A stretch of DNA of 64,000 bases from Xanthomonas sp. GPE 39 (lineage in GTDB: Bacteria > Pseudomonadota > Gammaproteobacteria > Xanthomonadales > Xanthomonadaceae), in contig NZ_JZHZ01000007.1 in NCBI RefSeq assembly GCF_000963005.1, forward strand, positions 972,025 through 1,036,024. The letters run 5' to 3'. Position numbers and translations under genes: made by a program. Below are positions 32,006 to 40,595 of the stretch, one piece after another (the stretch's first letter is position 1; every line of letters begins with the position of its first letter). The notes under the pieces were generated by a model. It made no database searches. It saw nothing but the letters and a program-made list of their open reading frames with translations, and was not told where the DNA came from.

Positions 32006-32574
32006 GCGCGCCACTCGTGGCTGCGTCGTGGTGGCTGGATGATGTCATCGTGTGTGCGTGGCATCGTCGGCTGTATGCGAGACATCGCGGTCGTGTCACC
32101 TGTAGAACGTTACGCGTGTGGGGACGCTGCTGTCGTTCCCCGAATTGGATGGTTGGCAGCGCTTAGCTTCGCCAACAAAACGGCTGCGTCGCCGCCGCAT
32201 GGGTGCGGGCAGTGCTCCGAGTGCTCATGTGCCGCCTGTGCGCTGCGGTTGCTGTGCGCTGTCCACACCTGCCCGACACGACGCGCGACGTTCTGTTAGC
32301 CACTCTTGGTGCAATCGTGTATTGCGTGCGACGCAATATGCGCATGCCTCACGCTGCGTGTCGTCCAATGTATGAACGTTGCAGTGGGTGCGAAGATTTT
32401 TTCGATAGTGTTGTGCCGCACATTTTCTTTGGTGCAGATGCGCAAAATTTATGCCACCACCACGTAAGTTGATGTGGCGATGGATGGAATCTTTATGGGC
32501 GCGCGCTCTAGTGTAGATGGCCCGTTTACACGGGCTCTCAATCCACTCACGTTCCCCTGTGCAGGCTCTTCCCC
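32006..32574. other. 569-base intergenic region upstream of the oxoamine synthase gene
   Basis: No coding frame with plausible composition was found. The stretch 32390-32460 is AT-richer than its surroundings and could hold the promoter. A small hairpin GCCCGT-TTAC-ACGGGC (32520-32535) lies in the probable 5' leader. Confidence 0.5.
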
Positions 32575-33921
32575 ATGCAGTCGTCTTCTCATTCGCTAGC
32601 TTCCGATGCCAATGCTCTGGAGGCTTCCGATCCCTTGCCGCAAAGCGGCGAAAATTTCGATCCCGCGTTACTGTTCGGCAACCTCGACATGAACTTGCGC
32701 CAGCGTGCGCGCTATGTCGATACGCTGGTGCAGCAGGATCGCCAGCATGCGCGCATGCCGTATCACCGTGAAATCGTCTCTCCTGCCGATCGTCAAGTGA
32801 TGGTGCTCAATCGCGATACCGGCAATGCGCAGCCCATGTTGATGTTCGGTTCCAATAACTATCTTGGCTTGGCCAACCATCCGCATGTGCGCGAGCGGGT
32901 GACCCGCGCCATCGCAAGATACGGCACCGGCATTGGTGGGCCGCCGTTTCTCAATGGATATCTCGGCATCACCCGCGAACTGGAGCAGCGTCTGGCCGCG
33001 CACAAAGGCCAGGAAGACGCGATGATCTTCTCCAGCGGATTTTCTGCCAACCTGGCGTTGCCGGGCGCATTGATGCGCGAAGGTGATCGGATGTACTACG
33101 ACGAATATTCGCATGCGTCGTGGTTCGATGGTTTGAAGTTGGCCGGTGTCAGTGCGCGTCGCTTCCCGCACAACGATCTACAGCGGCTTTCGCACTGGCT
33201 GGGTCAGCATGATGGCAACGGCCGCGACGTGTTCGTCGCCGTGGAGGGCGTGTATTCGATGGATGGCGACCTGGCGCCATTGGATCAACTGGTGACGCTG
33301 TGCAAGCGCCATTCGGCCATGCTGGTGGTCGACGATGCGCACGGCACCGGTGTGCTCGGCGCACATGGTGGTGGCAGCGGTGAGCACTTCGGCGTGGCGA
33401 AAGAGATCGACGTACTGATGGGGACCTTCAGCAAGACGTTGGCGGTCAATGGCGGCTTCGTCTGCGGCTCGCGTCCGTTGATCGAATATCTGCGTTGGAT
33501 CTCGCGTTCGTACATGTTCTCCGCTGCGTTGCCGCCGGCCACCATCGCTGCGGTGCATGGCGCATTGGACGTGATCGAAAGCGAGCCCGAGCGCATGCGC
33601 CAGTTGCATGCCAATGCCGCTTCGCTGTGCGCACGGCTCAACGCCTTGTCCTGGGGTTTGAATGTGTCCACACCCTCTGCGATTTTGATGGTGCATACCC
33701 CGGCGGATATGGATGCCAAGGCGGCGGCGATGCGCTTGCATCAGCTGGGTATCTTCGTCAATCCCGTGCATTTCCCCGCAGTGCCGCGTGGACAGGAGCG
33801 CTTGCGGATTAGTGTGATGTCCACGCATACCTCGGAAGATCTGCAGTGTCTGGCCGACTGTATCGACCAGGTTTGGGACGAACACGCGCGCGGCGACGCG
33901 CGGCTTCGCCAGGCTGCCTGA
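32575..33921 (+). CDS. PLP-dependent alpha-oxoamine synthase
   Basis: A 448-residue enzyme of the family that condenses an acyl thioester with an amino acid, with CO2 loss (BioF, Kbl, serine palmitoyltransferase, CqsA/LqsA). Features: SNNYLGL, the GTGIGGPPFLNGY loop, VEGVYSMDGD, DDAHGTGVLG, and the PLP lysine K287 in GTFSKTLAVNGG. The GGPPFLNG loop differs from the GSGGSR-type loop of BioF. An N-terminal extension of about 75 residues precedes the core, so it is not a plain BioF. No biotin, threonine-degradation or acyl-carrier genes are adjacent. It could make a sphingoid base, a signal molecule or a secondary-metabolite precursor; this is open. Confidence 0.8.
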   Translation: MQSSSHSLASDANALEASDPLPQSGENFDPALLFGNLDMNLRQRARYVDTLVQQDRQHARMPYHREIVSPADRQVMVLNRDTGNAQPMLMFGSNNYLGLANHPHVRERVTRAIARYGTGIGGPPFLNGYLGITRELEQRLAAHKGQEDAMIFSSGFSANLALPGALMREGDRMYYDEYSHASWFDGLKLAGVSARRFPHNDLQRLSHWLGQHDGNGRDVFVAVEGVYSMDGDLAPLDQLVTLCKRHSAMLVVDDAHGTGVLGAHGGGSGEHFGVAKEIDVLMGTFSKTLAVNGGFVCGSRPLIEYLRWISRSYMFSAALPPATIAAVHGALDVIESEPERMRQLHANAASLCARLNALSWGLNVSTPSAILMVHTPADMDAKAAAMRLHQLGIFVNPVHFPAVPRGQERLRISVMSTHTSEDLQCLADCIDQVWDEHARGDARLRQAA

Positions 33922-34006
33922 CCGGCGCCGCAGCGCGCTTGCCGGTCTCGCTTGGCGAGACGCGCTGCGGTTACAGTGGCACATCCCGTCGTTGTCCGGA
34001 TGTGCC

Positions 34007-35407
34007 ATGGTCAAGAGTGTCGTCAGTAAAGCCAGAACCGCATACGTCTGTGGCGAATGCGGTGCCGACTACACCAAATGGCAAGGCCAGTGCGCCGAGT
34101 GCGGTGCATGGAATACGCTGAGCGAAGTCGTGCTGGAGCGCGCGTCCGCCGCGAGCGTCCCTGCTGCTGCGCGTCGCGACGGCTGGGCCGGCAAGGTCGA
34201 AACGCCGAAAATCACCGCGCTCAAGGATGTGGAACAACGCGACCAGGCTCGCGTGTCCACGGGCATTGGTGAGTTCGACCGGGTGCTCGGCGGTGGCTTG
34301 GTCGAAGGCGCGGTGGTGCTGATCGGCGGCGATCCGGGCATCGGCAAGTCCACCTTGTTGTTGCAGGCGCTGGCAAAGATGGCCGGCACCTTGCCGGTGT
34401 TGTACGTGACCGGCGAGGAATCGCTGGCGCAGGTGGCCGGACGCGCGGTGCGTCTGGACCTGCCGCTGGACGGACTCAACGCCCTGGCCGAGACCGGTAT
34501 CGAACATATCCTGCAGCATGCCAGCGCCGCGCGGCCGAAGTTGATGGTGGCCGATTCGGTGCAGACCCTGTGGACCGAGGCACTGAGCGCTGCGCCGGGG
34601 TCGGTCAGTCAAGTGCGTGAGAGCGCGGCGCGATTGGTACGCTATGCCAAGGAGACCGGCACGGCGGTGTTTTTGGTCGGTCACGTCACCAAGGAAGGCG
34701 GCATCGCCGGTCCACGCGTGCTCGAACACATGGTCGATGCGGTGCTGTATTTCGAGGGCGAGAGCGGCAGCCGCTTCCGCCTCTTGCGCGCCTTCAAGAA
34801 CCGCTTCGGCGCTGTCAACGAACTGGGCGTGTTCGCGATGGGCGAGAAGGGGCTGAAGGAAGTCTCCAATCCATCGGCGATCTTTCTCTCCGGCGGCAGC
34901 GCGCACCAGCCTGGCAGTTGCGTGATGGTCACGCGCGAAGGCACGCGTCCGTTGATGGTGGAAGTGCAGGCGTTGGTGGATACCTCGCCGTTGTCCAACC
35001 CGCGTCGGGTTGCGGTGGGGCTGGAGCAGAACCGATTGGCGATGCTGCTGGCGGTGCTGCATCGACACGGCGGCATCGTGGTCGGCGACCAGGATGTGTT
35101 CGTCAACGTGGTCGGTGGCATTCGCGTGCAGGAGACGGCCGCCGATCTGCCGGTGCTGCTGGCGGTGTTGTCCTCGTTGCGTGATCGGCCATTGGCCGAG
35201 AAGACCATCGCCTTCGGCGAGGTCGGCTTGTCCGGCGAGATCCGCCCGGTGCCCAACGGCGAGGATCGGCTGCGCGAGGCGGCCACGCACGGATTCAAGC
35301 GCGCCATCGTGTCCAAGGCCAATGCGCCCAAGATCGGCACGGTCAAGGGCATGGAGGTGATCGCGGTGGAGCGGCTGGCGCAGGCGCTGGAGGCGGCGAG
35401 CGACTAG
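34007..35407 (+). CDS. radA: DNA repair/branch-migration protein RadA
   Basis: RadA is a DnaB-like helicase that drives branch migration of recombination intermediates. The 466-residue protein has the N-terminal C4 zinc finger (CGECGADY...CAECGAW), Walker A GGDPGIGKST, the RadA-specific KNRFG motif in FRLLRAFKNRFGAVNELGVF, and a C-terminal Lon-protease-like domain (from about 300) containing GEVGLSGEIRPV. The ATG at 34007 was preferred over the in-frame TTG at 33992 because the zinc-finger region begins normally from it. Confidence 0.96.
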   Translation: MVKSVVSKARTAYVCGECGADYTKWQGQCAECGAWNTLSEVVLERASAASVPAAARRDGWAGKVETPKITALKDVEQRDQARVSTGIGEFDRVLGGGLVEGAVVLIGGDPGIGKSTLLLQALAKMAGTLPVLYVTGEESLAQVAGRAVRLDLPLDGLNALAETGIEHILQHASAARPKLMVADSVQTLWTEALSAAPGSVSQVRESAARLVRYAKETGTAVFLVGHVTKEGGIAGPRVLEHMVDAVLYFEGESGSRFRLLRAFKNRFGAVNELGVFAMGEKGLKEVSNPSAIFLSGGSAHQPGSCVMVTREGTRPLMVEVQALVDTSPLSNPRRVAVGLEQNRLAMLLAVLHRHGGIVVGDQDVFVNVVGGIRVQETAADLPVLLAVLSSLRDRPLAEKTIAFGEVGLSGEIRPVPNGEDRLREAATHGFKRAIVSKANAPKIGTVKGMEVIAVERLAQALEAASD

Positions 35408-35541
35408 CGGCATGCGCTGCTGCACGCAGTGGTGAAGTGTTCAGTGGCATCGTGGACTGATGAGCAAGGTCGATCAACGTTGACGCGCTACTTTCTTGTC
35501 ATCAGGCACCATGCAAGCACATGGCGGCCAAGGAGCAAACG

Positions 35542-36369
35542 ATGAAGCCCGGTAATGCTGCCAGAGAGCAATGGTGCTTGACGCGCGGCGTTCGCACACC
35601 GTTCGTGCTGCTCTATCTTCATGGGTTTTCGGCCAGTCCCGGCGATGCCGGCGATCTGCCGGAGCAGATGGCGCAGGCGCTCGTAGCCAATCTGTATGTC
35701 CACCGCTGGCCGGGTCACGGCGAAGCGACACCAAACGCGATGCAAGGGCTTAGCCGTGGAGGCCTGGAGGCCTCGGCGCTGGAGGCTTTGGATCGGGCCT
35801 GCGCGATGGGCGATGTCGTTGCGATCATTGGTTCCTCGCTCGGTGCCACGCTGGGGCTCTGGCTTGCCGCCACGCGGCCTGCGGATGTTGGTGCCGTCGT
35901 TGCATGGTCGCCCGCTGTGCAGGCCGTCGACCCTGCGTTATTGGACCAGTTGTGCGCGGCGACCGAGCCGTGGCAGGTGCCCGGAGAGCGTTCGCCCGCC
36001 GTCCAAGCCTACTGGTCGCAGTGGATACATCCCGATGGCTTCAACGCGCTGCGCGAGACGCTGAGCGGGAACGCGGCCTGTCCGCCTTGGTCCAGGGTGA
36101 AATGCCCGGTGTTCCTGGGCTACTACCGTGATGCGACTGGAGCGGAAGATCGCACGGCATCCGTGCCTGCGATGTTGTCCATGTTCGATGCACTGGGCAC
36201 GCCCCCGCAGCACAAACGCGCACAGCCGTTCGCTGCCGCTGCCCATGCCATCGGCTCGCCGTACAAATCGCAGCTTGCTGGTGTGGTGGCGGCGGCGTCG
36301 GTCAATTTCTTGAAGGACATGCTGCCTTGCGCGGCTCAAGCCAGCGCTGTTCAAGCCAGTGCGGGCTAA
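35542..36369 (+). CDS. Alpha/beta-hydrolase (esterase/lipase-like)
   Basis: A 275-residue alpha/beta-hydrolase. LLYLHGFSASPGD is the oxyanion-hole region, GSSLGATLG carries the nucleophile serine, and AAAHAIGSPYKSQ near the C-terminus places the catalytic histidine. AAGGAG seven bases before the ATG at 35542 decides this start over the in-frame ATG at 35521. It has no signal peptide, so it is probably cytoplasmic, in the style of carboxylesterases or monoglyceride lipases. The substrate is unknown. The short C-terminal repeat AQASAVQASAG looks like slippage expansion. Confidence 0.8.
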   Translation: MKPGNAAREQWCLTRGVRTPFVLLYLHGFSASPGDAGDLPEQMAQALVANLYVHRWPGHGEATPNAMQGLSRGGLEASALEALDRACAMGDVVAIIGSSLGATLGLWLAATRPADVGAVVAWSPAVQAVDPALLDQLCAATEPWQVPGERSPAVQAYWSQWIHPDGFNALRETLSGNAACPPWSRVKCPVFLGYYRDATGAEDRTASVPAMLSMFDALGTPPQHKRAQPFAAAAHAIGSPYKSQLAGVVAAASVNFLKDMLPCAAQASAVQASAG

Positions 36370-36576
36370 GCCAGCGGCAGAAAATCGCAGATGTCGAGCA
36401 GGCTGTGGTGGGGCAATGGCGTAGGGACGCCCGCTGAACTGATGCTGCTGCGGTGACGCGCAGTTGCATTAGATTGTACGTGGTGGGCTGCGCCGCTCGA
36501 TGTTGCCGTCAGCAGCGCACAGCGACACGTTGCAGGCGCAGCCAGAACCACTCGTTGGATTGGGGAGTCCAGCGGC

Positions 36577-38301
36577 TTAATGCGAATCGCGCGCGACCTC
36601 CGCGCCGCTGCCGCCGACCAGAAAATCCAGGTCCGCACCCAGATGTGCTTGTTGCACGTGCTCCACGTACAGCTTGCTCCAGCCGCGCATCGGGGCGGGC
36701 AACGGGGTCCATTCGCTGCGTCGGCGCAGCAGTTCCTCGTCGCTCACTTCCAGGTGCAGCGAGCGGCCGGGGACGTCGAGTTCGATGATGTCGCCGTCGC
36801 GCACCAGCGCCAACGTGCCGCCGGTGGCGGCCTCGGGTGAGGCATGCAGAACCACGGTGCCGTAGGCGGTGCCGCTCATGCGTGCGTCGGAGATGCGCAC
36901 CATGTCGGTGATGCCGGCGCGCAGCAGTTTCGGCGGCAGCGGCATGTTGCCGACCTCGGCCATGCCGGGGTAGCCGCGCGGGCCGCAATTTTTCAACACC
37001 ATGATGCTGTCGGCGTCGATGTCCAGCGCTTCGTCGTCGATGCGCGCCTTCATGTCTTCGATGCTTTCGAACACCACCGCGCGGCCACGGTGCCGCAACA
37101 GATGCGATGAAGCGGCGGAGGGTTTGATGACCGCGCCGTCCGGGGCCAGATTGCCGCGCAGTACGGCGATGCCGGCCTGCTCGCGGAATGGCGTGTCGAT
37201 GGCGTGGATCACCGCGCGGTTCCAGCACGTTGCCTGCGCCACGTTCTCGCCCAGGGTGCGGCCGTTGACGGTGCGCGCCTCCAGGTCCAGTTCGTTGCCG
37301 AGTTCGCGCATCACTGCCGGCAATCCGCCTGCGTAGTAGAAATCTTCCATCAGATAGTCGCCCGATGGCTTCAAATTGACCAGGCACGGCAGGCGAGAGC
37401 CCAATTGGTCCCAGTCGTCCAGGCTCAGCGGCACGCCGATGCGACCGGCGAGGGCAAGCAGGTGGAGCACGGCATTGGTGGAGCCGCCGATGGCGGCGTT
37501 GACCTTGATCGCGTTGGCGAATGCCTGTCGGGTCAGGATCTGCGACATGCACAGGTCTTCTTCCACCATCTGCACGATGCGCCGGCCACTGAGCCGTGCC
37601 AGCCGCGCGCGGCGCGCATCCACGGCCGGGATGGCGGCGTTTTCTGGCAGCGACATGCCCAGTGCTTCGACCATGCTGGCCATGGTCGACGCGGTGCCCA
37701 TGGTCATGCAGCTGCCTTTGGAGCGCTGCATGCAGGCTTCGGCTTCGACGAACTCCTCCTGCGCCAGGGTGCCGGCGCGCACCATCTCCGACATCTGGAT
37801 CACCCCGGTGCCCGAGCCCAGCGGCTGTCCGCGCCAGTTGCCCGACAGCGAGGGGCCACCGGATACGCCGATAGTCGGCAGGTCGACGCTGGCCGCTCCC
37901 ATCAGCAGTGACGGTGTGGTCTTGTCGCAGCCCATCAACAGCACCACGCCATCGAGGGGATTGGCGCGGATCGATTCCTCCACATCCATGCTGGCCAGGT
38001 TACGGAACAGCATCGCGGTCGGCCGCATCTGCGTCTCGCCCAGCGACATCACCGGGAATTCCAGCGGAAATCCACCGGCCTCGTAGACGCCGCGTTTGAC
38101 GTGTTCGGCTAGTTCGCGCAAATGGCCGTTGCACGGCGTCAGTTCCGACCAGGTATTGCAGATGCCGATCACCGGGCGGCCATCGAACATGTCGTGCGGG
38201 TGGCCAGCGCTTTTGAGCCAACTGCGGTAGTAGAAGCCTTGCTTGCCTTCGCGTCCGAACCACGCCTGGCTGCGGCGCGGTGGTTTGCTGGATGAGCTCA
38301 T
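36577..38301 (-). CDS. IlvD/Edd-family sugar-acid dehydratase, probable L-arabinonate dehydratase
   Basis: A 574-residue Fe-S dehydratase. It converts an aldonate, most likely L-arabinonate, to the 2-keto-3-deoxy acid. The cluster cysteines are visible as C48 (GICNTW), C125 (MGCDKTTPS) and C198 (GSCMTMGTAS), matching the L-arabinonate/xylonate dehydratase branch in spacing and length rather than IlvD proper (about 615). GAGGAA precedes the ATG at 38301. It is transcribed divergently from the SDR gene, across a region with a perfect palindrome, inside the arabinofuranose locus. Alternative substrates are D-fuconate or D-galactonate; the arabinofuranosidase nearby favours arabinonate. Confidence 0.85.
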   Translation of the reverse strand: MSSSSKPPRRSQAWFGREGKQGFYYRSWLKSAGHPHDMFDGRPVIGICNTWSELTPCNGHLRELAEHVKRGVYEAGGFPLEFPVMSLGETQMRPTAMLFRNLASMDVEESIRANPLDGVVLLMGCDKTTPSLLMGAASVDLPTIGVSGGPSLSGNWRGQPLGSGTGVIQMSEMVRAGTLAQEEFVEAEACMQRSKGSCMTMGTASTMASMVEALGMSLPENAAIPAVDARRARLARLSGRRIVQMVEEDLCMSQILTRQAFANAIKVNAAIGGSTNAVLHLLALAGRIGVPLSLDDWDQLGSRLPCLVNLKPSGDYLMEDFYYAGGLPAVMRELGNELDLEARTVNGRTLGENVAQATCWNRAVIHAIDTPFREQAGIAVLRGNLAPDGAVIKPSAASSHLLRHRGRAVVFESIEDMKARIDDEALDIDADSIMVLKNCGPRGYPGMAEVGNMPLPPKLLRAGITDMVRISDARMSGTAYGTVVLHASPEAATGGTLALVRDGDIIELDVPGRSLHLEVSDEELLRRRSEWTPLPAPMRGWSKLYVEHVQQAHLGADLDFLVGGSGAEVARDSH

Positions 38302-38396
38302 GCTGGCGTTCCTCGTGTCCGGGTCGCCGGGGTCACGCCTGTGCGCAAGCCGCCCCCGGATGCTTTACGCAAGCGATGCTAGCGGGCATATTGATA

Positions 38397-38441
38397 CATG
38401 AAAAATAACAAATATCTGTTTAGCGATATTTGTTTTTGCAT
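38397..38441. promoter_or_regulatory. Palindromic operator between dehydratase and SDR genes
   Basis: AACAAATATC (38407-38416) and GATATTTGTT (38425-38434) are a perfect 10-bp inverted repeat around eight bases. The symmetry extends outward as CATGA...TGCATG. It lies midway between the divergent starts, in an AT-rich pocket. The right half, CGATATTTGTT, recurs at 40488-40498 next to the LysR gene, so both are candidate sites for that regulator. Confidence 0.7.
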
Positions 38442-38474
38442 GCGGGAATCCCACTCCACCCAGAGCAAAACGGC

Positions 38475-39272
38475 ATGGACAATTCGGCAAATGCAGCGTC
38501 TTCTTCCAGTGGTCAGGCAATGTACGGCAGTTTGCGCGGGCGTCGGGTGTTCATCACCGGCGGTGGCTCGGGTATTGGCGCGGCGCTGGTCGAAGCCTTC
38601 GCTGTGCAGGGCGCGCAGGTGGCGTTCGTCGATGTCGCCGCCGAGGCCAGCGCGGCATTGGTCGAACGTCTGGCTGGCGCAGGCTTGGTGAAGCCGTGGT
38701 GGCGCCGTTGCGACGTCACCGACGTGGTGGCGTTGCAAGCGGCAATCGGCGAGGCGGCGGCCGAGCTGGGCGATTTCCATGTGCTGCTCAACAACGTGGG
38801 CAGTGACGACCGCCACGCCCTGGACGCGGTGACTCCGGCCTACTGGGAGCGTTGTGTGGCGATCAACCAGCGTGCCGCGTTCTTCGCCATCCAGGCGGTG
38901 GTGCCGGGCATGCGTCGGCTCGGTGGCGGTGCCATCGTCAACCTCGGCTCCACTGGTTGGCAGACCAAGACCGGTGGTTATGTCGTCTATGCCACGGCCA
39001 AGTCGTCGGTGAATGGGCTCACCCGTGGACTGGCGCGCGAACTGGGTGCGGCGCGGATCCGCATCAACGTGCTCACGCCTGGTTGGGTGATGACCGAACG
39101 CCAGGTCACGCTGTGGCTGGACGAGGCCGGCGAGCGTGAGCTGGCCCGCAACCAGTGTTTGCCCGATAAAGTGATGCCGGAAGACATTGCGCGCATGGCG
39201 CTGTTTCTTGCCTCCGACGAGGCGCGTGCGATCACCGCGCAGGAGTTCGTGGTGGATGCCGGTTGGACGTGA
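38475..39272 (+). CDS. Short-chain dehydrogenase, probable L-arabinose/D-galactose 1-dehydrogenase
   Basis: A 265-residue classical SDR. The cofactor motif is TGGGSGIG, then NNVG, the catalytic serine in LGSTGWQTKT, YVVYATAK with the Tyr-x3-Lys pair, and a PGWV segment. It would oxidise the pyranose sugar to the lactone with NAD(P)+, the first step of the oxidative pathway served by the neighbouring dehydratase. The ATG at 38475 gives a short Ser-rich N-terminus; MYGSLRG 15 codons later is an alternative start. The exact sugar is inferred only from neighbours. Confidence 0.82.
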   Translation: MDNSANAASSSSGQAMYGSLRGRRVFITGGGSGIGAALVEAFAVQGAQVAFVDVAAEASAALVERLAGAGLVKPWWRRCDVTDVVALQAAIGEAAAELGDFHVLLNNVGSDDRHALDAVTPAYWERCVAINQRAAFFAIQAVVPGMRRLGGGAIVNLGSTGWQTKTGGYVVYATAKSSVNGLTRGLARELGAARIRINVLTPGWVMTERQVTLWLDEAGERELARNQCLPDKVMPEDIARMALFLASDEARAITAQEFVVDAGWT

Positions 39273-39465
39273 TGCTTACACCCTGCGTGCGCAGGTGCGA
39301 GTTCGACTGACCACGGTTGTCGTCGCAGGGACGCCAGTGCGACAGAATCTCAGTGCCGTGGCGGGTTCTTGAATGTGTGCGTTTGCGGCGACGAACTGCG
39401 CTGCGATAGCAAGCGCGCAGGGATGCGCTGGAGCTGTGCATCGTCCTTGCGTAGCGGCGCGGGTG

Positions 39466-40443
39466 TCATCCGTGGGGGAGCGGCTCGGTGTCTGGCATGC
39501 TCGCGCCATACACGCTGGCGGCGGCCTCCTGCAGGGCTTGCAGCATGATCCGCGCGCCGGGTGAGAGCAGCCAGTCCCTGCGGGTGATGATGCCGAACGC
39601 ATCCATGCGGCAGGATAGCTCCACCGGCACGAGTGCCACGCTGCCGTGGTCGGCGAAATGTCGGGCGATGTCCACCGGCACGACTGCGACATGATCGCTG
39701 TGCCGCAGTAATTGCGGCAGCACCGCCAGCGCGGAGGTTTCCAGTACGCGTTTGGGCGCTTCCAGCCCGGCGTTCTGGAACATCAGCTCGAAGCGGTGGC
39801 GCAACACGCTGCCGTCCGGTGGCACGATCCAGGCGGCATCGGCCAGTTCACGTAGCGACGGTGGTGGGCCTGCCAGCAGCGGATGCCCGGGACGGACGAT
39901 GGCGCAGATGTGCTCCTCGGCCAGCGCCTGATAGTGCAGGTGACGCTTGTCGTGACGTGCTAACAGCCGCGCGACCACGATGTCGAGCTTGTTCTGCGTC
40001 AGTTGTTCCAGCAGCACGTCGCTGCCGTCCACGCGCAATGCCACGCGCAGTAACGGATGTTGCGCGCCGACCTGGGCCAGTGCCGTGGGCAGCAGGCTCA
40101 TCGCCGGACCGGCGATCGCACCGACGCTGACGTTGCCGGCATAGCCGGCTCTCAGCGCTTCGATCTCGGCGCCGGCCTCGTTGAGGCTGGCCAGGGCGAT
40201 GCGCGCGTGGCGGATCAACGTCTCCCCGTACCAGGTCGCGCGCATCCCGCGCGGCAGGCGGTCGAACAGGCTGACGGCCAGCATGTCCTCCAGATCCTTC
40301 AACAGCTTGGAGGCGGCCGGTTGCGACATGTTCAATGTCTCGGCGGCACGATGGATGTTGCCTGCTTCGTCGATGGCCAGCAGCAGCATCAGTTGCCGGG
40401 TCTTGAGGCGGGCGCGGACGAACCAGGGCGTGGTGGCAGACAT
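39466..40443 (-). CDS. LysR-family regulator, GbpR-like
   Basis: A 325-residue LysR-type regulator: helix-turn-helix at about 20-60 (LLAIDEAGNIHRAAETLNMSQPAASKLL), linker, then a two-lobed effector-binding domain with NVSVGAIAGPAMSLLP and HPLLAGPPPS. The family resemblance is to GbpR-type regulators of sugar uptake in Agrobacterium, from memory. It sits between the SDR and GguC-like genes and is divergent from the latter across a region with a palindrome. It probably controls the arabinofuranose genes on both sides. Its effector would be a sugar or sugar acid. Confidence 0.88.
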   Translation of the reverse strand: MSATTPWFVRARLKTRQLMLLLAIDEAGNIHRAAETLNMSQPAASKLLKDLEDMLAVSLFDRLPRGMRATWYGETLIRHARIALASLNEAGAEIEALRAGYAGNVSVGAIAGPAMSLLPTALAQVGAQHPLLRVALRVDGSDVLLEQLTQNKLDIVVARLLARHDKRHLHYQALAEEHICAIVRPGHPLLAGPPPSLRELADAAWIVPPDGSVLRHRFELMFQNAGLEAPKRVLETSALAVLPQLLRHSDHVAVVPVDIARHFADHGSVALVPVELSCRMDAFGIITRRDWLLSPGARIMLQALQEAAASVYGASMPDTEPLPHG

Positions 40444-40455
40444 GATGCAGTGAAG

Positions 40456-40502
40456 TATACGAATGTTCGTATAAGTTAAGCCAAAACCGATATTTGTTGC
40501 AT
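40456..40502. promoter_or_regulatory. Operator region upstream of the LysR gene
   Basis: TATACGAA-TG-TTCGTATA (40456-40473) is a perfect 8-bp inverted repeat starting 13 bases from the LysR ATG. Fourteen bases on comes CGATATTTGTTGCAT (40488-40502), sharing its first 11 bases with the operator at 38424-38434. The pair probably gives autoregulation and control of the divergent GguC-like gene. Confidence 0.68.
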
Positions 40503-40595
40503 ATAGGTCATCCGGCCAGAATGACCGCGCACCTCGCGTGGTGTGCGTGCTGCGCCGCGCGAGGTTTCCCCCGTATTTCCACAGGCGACCGATTC

